From NCBI GenBank assembly GCA_020056155.1, contig JAGVII010000780.1, forward strand, positions 1 through 8,614: 8,614 nt of DNA. Direction: 5' to 3'. The notes under the pieces were generated by a model. It had not been told where the DNA came from. It was given only the letters and a program-made list of their open reading frames with translations, and made no database searches. This DNA is from Afipia sp. GTDB taxonomy: Bacteria > Pseudomonadota > Alphaproteobacteria > Rhizobiales > Xanthobacteraceae. The translations under genes were made by a program, and so were the position numbers. This document shows, piece after piece, positions 6,108 through 8,614 of this stretch (position 1 is its first letter; each line of letters begins with the position of its first letter).

Positions 6108-6518
6108 ATGCCCCTGAAGGTCAATGCTCTCGATCATCTTGTCGTCAATGTCACGGATGCTGAGAAATCGGCGATCTGGTACGAGCGCGCGCTGGGCATG
6201 ACGCGACAGGACTTCGATCCGGGCGGCGGCTACGCGAAGCGCATCGCGATGGTCTTCAGCGACCAGAAGATCAATCTGCGGCCGGTCACGACGGGCAAGG
6301 TTGAGTGGTTCACGGCAGATCACGAGGCGGCTGGAAGTGATGACCTGTGTTTCCTGACGGATGCGACGCCGCAGCAAGTTGTCGATCATCTGAAAAGCTG
6401 CGGCATCGCCATTGAGGAAGGTCCGGTTGAAAGACACGGCGCACGGGGAACCCTGAATTCCGTGTATTGCCGCGATCCGGACGGAAGCCTGATCGAAATC
6501 GCGTCTTACAAAAGCTGA
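6108..6518 (+). CDS. VOC superfamily protein (glyoxalase/GLOD5-like)
   Basis: A 136-residue vicinal-oxygen-chelate protein made of two beta-alpha-beta-beta-beta units. LDHLVVNV (8-15) starts the first unit with the usual metal-ligand position H10. SDDLCFLTD starts the second unit. The typical end CRDPDGSLIEIASY contains E130, the usual last ligand. The overall pattern matches the small GLOD5-like or VOC family virulence protein group, of uncertain substrate. In relatives I recall the segment as KINLH; here it is KINLRP, so one conserved His appears replaced by Arg. Start: the ATG with AAGAAGGA 7 bases upstream; the in-frame upstream extension is not VOC-like. It is divergent from DUF2177 and probably monocistronic. 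Its role could be dioxygenase, lyase or resistance-type chemistry, and none can be chosen. Confidence 0.9.
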   Translation: MPLKVNALDHLVVNVTDAEKSAIWYERALGMTRQDFDPGGGYAKRIAMVFSDQKINLRPVTTGKVEWFTADHEAAGSDDLCFLTDATPQQVVDHLKSCGIAIEEGPVERHGARGTLNSVYCRDPDGSLIEIASYKS

Positions 6519-6550
6519 CCGGGACCGTCACTGTATTCCCGTCTGGTCAG
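6515..6550 (+). terminator. Stem-loop at the VOC stop codon
   Basis: CTGACC (6515-6520, containing the TGA stop) pairs with GGTCAG (6545-6550). Inside it, GGGA (6521-6524) pairs with TCCC (6537-6540), leaving GTCT as an internal bulge. No U-run follows. It is a plausible end of the VOC transcript. Confidence 0.35.
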
Positions 6551-6669
6551 GCTGCGTCGGCTCACCATCAGGAACGTTCCCCGCGCGGGCTGGCCGACGG
6601 ACGCCTCAGATGAACGGCAAGAGCGCCTAAAACTTTCGGAATTCCCTGGTTGGAGGGCGCGTGGCACCG

Positions 6670-6721
6670 CCACCCTGCCTTGTAACCGTCATGTCGAAAC
6701 ACTAGTCTTCGCGCAGGGTGG
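6670..6721 (+). repeat. 9-bp inverted repeat upstream of the yidB-like gene
   Basis: CCACCCTGC (6670-6678) and GCAGGGTGG (6713-6721) are exact inverted copies, and pairing continues past a single bulged G to CG. The 34-base space between them contains the candidate promoter for the yidB-like gene. The pair therefore flanks the promoter and could be an operator pair. It is unlikely to form in the mRNA, because the left arm would be upstream of transcription start. Confidence 0.35.
6680..6708 (+). promoter_or_regulatory. Candidate sigma-70 promoter for the yidB-like gene
   Basis: TTGTAA (6680-6685) and TAGTCT (6703-6708) are separated by exactly 17 bases. The -35 matches TTGACA at four positions, and the -10 keeps the most conserved T, A and final T. 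Transcription would start near 6715, about 16 bases before the AGGAG ribosome-binding site. Confidence 0.4.
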
Positions 6722-6741
6722 GCGTTCGACAGGAGACAACG

Positions 6742-7362
6742 ATGGGTTTGCTCGACATTCTCAACGGCATGCAGAACGGGCCTCGTGGTCCAAGCGAGCC
6801 AAGCGCACCAGGCGAAAGCAGCGGCGGAATGTCGCCGATAACCATGGCGATCCTCGCCCTGCTTGCCTACAAGGCAGTCAAACACATTGGCGGAAGCCAG
6901 TCCGACGCGAATCCGGCTGGTAATGAGCCTTCGCCATCCACACCGACGCCGCTGCCCGGAACGACAACGGCCAGCACCGGCGGGCTTGGTGGCGGACTGG
7001 GCGGCGGGCTTGGCGACCTGATGAAAGGCCCGCTTGGCGGTGCCCTCGGCGGATTGCTGGCTGGCGGCGCGGCCGGAAGCGTTCTCAGCGGCGGGCTGAG
7101 CGATCTGCTGAAGCAGTTCCAGGAAAAGGGCCAGACCGAGACCGCGAATTCGTGGGTCAGCCCCGGTCCCAACAAGCAGATCTCGCCCAACGATCTCGCC
7201 TCAGCACTTGGTGCGGACCAGATCAGCACACTGACATCGCAAACCGGCTTGTCGCGCGATGAACTGCTTGCGGGCCTCGCGAGGCAACTGCCCGACGTCG
7301 TCAATCAGTTGACGCCCGACGGCCGGCTGCCGACCGAGCGCGAAGCTTCGCGCTGGATTTGA
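6742..7362 (+). CDS. YidB family protein (DUF937)
   Basis: A 206-residue protein of the YidB/DUF937 family, whose function is unknown. The conserved C-terminal domain is clear: SWVSPGPNKQISPNDLASAL (137-156), LTSQTGLSRDELLAGLARQLP (164-184), then the family ending VVNQLTPDGRLP (187-198). The N-terminus begins with the usual G-L-L-D-I-L. It differs from the ~130-residue E. coli YidB by an inserted middle: a short hydrophobic stretch (31-47), a Ser/Pro/Thr-rich linker (52-79), and a glycine-rich run built on GGL repeats (80-118). AGGAG at 6731-6735, 6 bases before the ATG, fixes the start; an upstream in-frame ATG at 6718 has no such site. It precedes the GlsB-type gene in the same direction, 86 bp away. 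YidB-like proteins often accompany stress or membrane genes, but no function can be given. Confidence 0.92.
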   Translation: MGLLDILNGMQNGPRGPSEPSAPGESSGGMSPITMAILALLAYKAVKHIGGSQSDANPAGNEPSPSTPTPLPGTTTASTGGLGGGLGGGLGDLMKGPLGGALGGLLAGGAAGSVLSGGLSDLLKQFQEKGQTETANSWVSPGPNKQISPNDLASALGADQISTLTSQTGLSRDELLAGLARQLPDVVNQLTPDGRLPTEREASRWI

Positions 7363-7375
7363 TTGGCGTCACGAC

Positions 7376-7403
7376 AGCGTGGAGTGACATTTCGCTCCAC
7401 GCT
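7376..7403 (+). promoter_or_regulatory. Strong stem-loop between yidB-like and GlsB-type genes
   Basis: AGCGTGGAG (7376-7384) and CTCCACGCT (7395-7403) pair perfectly. A T-G wobble and a G-C pair extend this to an 11-bp stem with a 6-base loop. It begins 13 bases after the upstream stop and ends 31 bases before the next gene's ribosome-binding site. There is no T-run, so it may act as a partial terminator, an mRNA-stabilising end or a 5' leader element. Confidence 0.5.
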
Positions 7404-7448
7404 GACCGGCAAGCGTCTCGTTGAATTCAAGCACGAAGGATACCAGCA

Positions 7449-7721
7449 ATGCTTTACGTTCTTTTTGTCGGATTGGTCGCGGGTTTTATTGCACGGCTTT
7501 TGTCACCCGGCCCGAACAATCCGACAGGCTTCATCCTGACGATTGTGCTCGGCATCGCCGGCGCATTTCTGGCAACCTTCATCGGTCAGGCTATCGGCTA
7601 CTACAGCCCGAGCCAGGGCGCCGGATTTATCACCGCCACCATCGGCGCGCTGATCGTGCTGTTTATCTGGAACAGACTGGTTGCGCGCGGGGTCGTGTCC
7701 GACCCCGGCAACAAGGTCTGA
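7449..7721 (+). CDS. GlsB/YeaQ/YmgE family small membrane protein
   Basis: A 90-residue integral membrane protein of the GlsB/YeaQ/YmgE (transglycosylase-associated) family. It has three hydrophobic segments, at about residues 2-18, 27-49 and 59-77, joined by short glycine-rich turns. The first helix ends in the common G-F-I-A-R-L-L pattern, and G-F-I-x-A-T-I-G-A (59-67) opens the last helix. Family members are small stress-associated envelope proteins; no enzymatic activity is established despite the name. GAAGGA (7435-7440) lies 8 bases before the ATG. A promoter-like TTGGCG/GACATT pair (7363-7391) is weak and partly inside the stem-loop, so the gene may be co-transcribed with the yidB-like gene. 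It converges on the SDR gene with a 37-bp gap. Confidence 0.92.
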   Translation: MLYVLFVGLVAGFIARLLSPGPNNPTGFILTIVLGIAGAFLATFIGQAIGYYSPSQGAGFITATIGALIVLFIWNRLVARGVVSDPGNKV

Positions 7722-7745
7722 GCGGCAGGACATCCGTCCTGCGCT
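7721..7745. terminator. Bidirectional terminator-like hairpin
   Basis: GCAGGAC (7725-7731) and GTCCTGC (7736-7742) form a perfect 7-bp stem with a 4-base loop. Outer AGC/GCT adds 3 bp with one bulged G. It fills the 37-bp gap between the converging GlsB-type and SDR genes and starts at the GlsB-type stop codon. No T-run is present on either strand. Confidence 0.5.
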
Positions 7746-7758
7746 CGGGAGTGCCGGT

Positions 7759-8565
7759 TCAGGTCCGCTTTGGAAGAACGGCCGGTCCGAGGTGCGCGCC
7801 CGCATCGATCCGCATGATTTCTCCGGTGACGCTGCGTGACGCGGGGCTCGCAAGAAAACAAACGAGCTCGGCGACATCGTGGGCGGTCGTCGCGATCTGG
7901 AGCGGCGACTGATCCGTCACCATCTGGCGAATCTTCCCGGCCAGTTCTGGACCCCGGCCCTTGGTGAACCATGGCGTATCGATATAGCCGGGGCAGACTG
8001 CATTGACGCGGATCAGCGGCGCGAGCGCGCGTGACAGTGACAGGGTGATGCTGTTCAGCGCGCCCTTGCTCGCGACATAGGCGACGGATGATCCGACGCC
8101 GGCGATCCCGGCAATCGACGAGACGTTGACAACAGACGCGCTGCGGCCGGAATGCTTTGCACCGGCCTCGAGCAGCGAGCGCGCCGCGCGGACCATCTGG
8201 AACGGCCCGATGGTGTTGACGCCGTAGATGCGCTGGAAGTCTTCCGCCGACAGTCCGTCGAGATCGCCATGATCGACATGCTTGGTCGTGCCGGCATTGT
8301 TGATCAGGCCGTCAAGCCGCCCCCATGGCGCCGCGGCGGCCACGATCTTCCTGCAATCCTCATCGCGCGACACATCGCCCTGCACCACCACAACGTCGGC
8401 AGCGCCCGCGCTTCGGCATTCATCCGCGGTCTGCTCGGCTTCCTTCTGGCTTGAGGAATAATTGATGACGAGGCGCGCGCCCTGTTTCGCCAGCAATGCG
8501 GCGGACGCCGCGCCGAGACCCGATGCGGAGCCTGTTACAATTACCGTCAATCCATCCTTGGCCAT
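7759..8565 (-). CDS. Short-chain dehydrogenase/reductase (FabG-like classical SDR)
   Basis: A 268-residue classical SDR oxidoreductase using NAD(P)(H), probably a cytoplasmic tetramer. The cofactor motif TGSASGLG is at residues 11-18. D64 and NNAG (89-92) follow. The catalytic tetrad is intact: N117, S150, Y163 and K167 (YVASK). The end of beta-2, VINYSSS, lacks an acidic residue and suggests NADP(H) preference. CPGYIDTPW (191-199) and the ending VTGEIMRIDAG are typical of 3-oxoacyl-reductase-like or alcohol-dehydrogenase-like SDRs. GAAGGA (8577-8572) lies 6 bases before the ATG. The substrate is not determinable. I avoid the name fabG because essential FabG sits in fatty-acid gene clusters, whereas this gene stands alone here. 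Confidence 0.93.
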   Translation of the reverse strand: MAKDGLTVIVTGSASGLGAASAALLAKQGARLVINYSSSQKEAEQTADECRSAGAADVVVVQGDVSRDEDCRKIVAAAAPWGRLDGLINNAGTTKHVDHGDLDGLSAEDFQRIYGVNTIGPFQMVRAARSLLEAGAKHSGRSASVVNVSSIAGIAGVGSSVAYVASKGALNSITLSLSRALAPLIRVNAVCPGYIDTPWFTKGRGPELAGKIRQMVTDQSPLQIATTAHDVAELVCFLASPASRSVTGEIMRIDAGAHLGPAVLPKRT

Positions 8566-8591
8566 CTCTTGTCCTTCTTGCGAGGCTGTCG

Positions 8592-8603
8592 TTGCGCGCG
8601 CAA
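8592..8603. promoter_or_regulatory. 12-bp palindrome upstream of the SDR gene
   Basis: TTGCGCGCGCAA is a perfect palindrome 26 bases upstream of the SDR start. On the minus strand a -10-like TAGATT (8607-8602) overlaps its edge. The matching -35 would lie at or beyond the window end. It could be an operator for the SDR gene; the short alternating CG core makes chance plausible. Confidence 0.25.
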
Positions 8604-8614
8604 TCTAGCGGCCA

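Noticed and set aside
5892..6437. N-terminal extension of the DUF2177 frame
   Set aside because: It covers the divergent region and the antisense of the VOC gene. DUF2177 proteins begin at the first membrane helix.
6571..6580. GGAACGTTCC palindrome as an EcfG-type (general stress) promoter for the yidB-like gene
   Set aside because: No GTT-type -10 occurs 16-18 bases from GGAAC in either direction.
1..8614. CRISPR array, insertion sequence or phage genes
   Set aside because: No spaced direct repeats, transposase, terminal inverted repeats or phage-like proteins were found on reading both strands.

Overview
The window is a GC-rich bacterial chromosome segment. Codon use, gene content and family versions (GlsB/YeaQ-type membrane protein, YidB/DUF937 protein, FabG-like short-chain dehydrogenase, and a FAD/DUF1365/DUF1295/CFA/DUF2177 set) best fit an alphaproteobacterium, probably Hyphomicrobiales (Bradyrhizobium/Rhodopseudomonas/Afipia-like). 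That placement is inference from protein style, not from a database match. No integrase, transposase, phage gene or CRISPR array was found.

Left part (1-1099): the first ~237 bases hold two dyad sequences and possibly the first codons of a leftward gene cut by the window edge. Then come a leftward nitroreductase-family gene (238-915) and, behind it on the same strand, a complete tRNA-Arg with anticodon CCU (1023-1099).

Central part (1217-5891): a compact set of five lipid-related genes around a 286-bp divergent control region (3346-3631). Leftward run a FAD-dependent amine-oxidase-like oxidoreductase and a DUF1365 protein, joined by an ATGA stop/start overlap. Rightward run a DUF1295 membrane reductase-like protein and a cyclopropane-fatty-acyl-phospholipid-synthase-family methyltransferase, also joined by ATGA. 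A DUF2177 membrane protein converges on the methyltransferase with only 2 bp between stops. From general knowledge, these families recur together in proteobacteria, often under light- or singlet-oxygen-responsive control, and members of the methyltransferase family act in cyclopropane or furan fatty acid synthesis. The likely joint role is oxidative or methylating modification of unsaturated phospholipid acyl chains. The product is unknown, and no regulator or photolyase gene lies in the window.

Right part (6108-8565): a VOC-fold (glyoxalase/GLOD5-like) protein divergent from DUF2177, a YidB-family protein with a plausible sigma-70 promoter, a GlsB/YeaQ-family small membrane protein, and a convergent FabG-like SDR oxidoreductase. 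Stem-loops occupy the gaps after VOC, between yidB and the GlsB-type gene, and between that gene and the SDR gene.

The item most worth following is the lipid module, particularly its methyltransferase, whose C-terminal half resembles plant coclaurine N-methyltransferases while its neighbours point to a fatty-acyl substrate.
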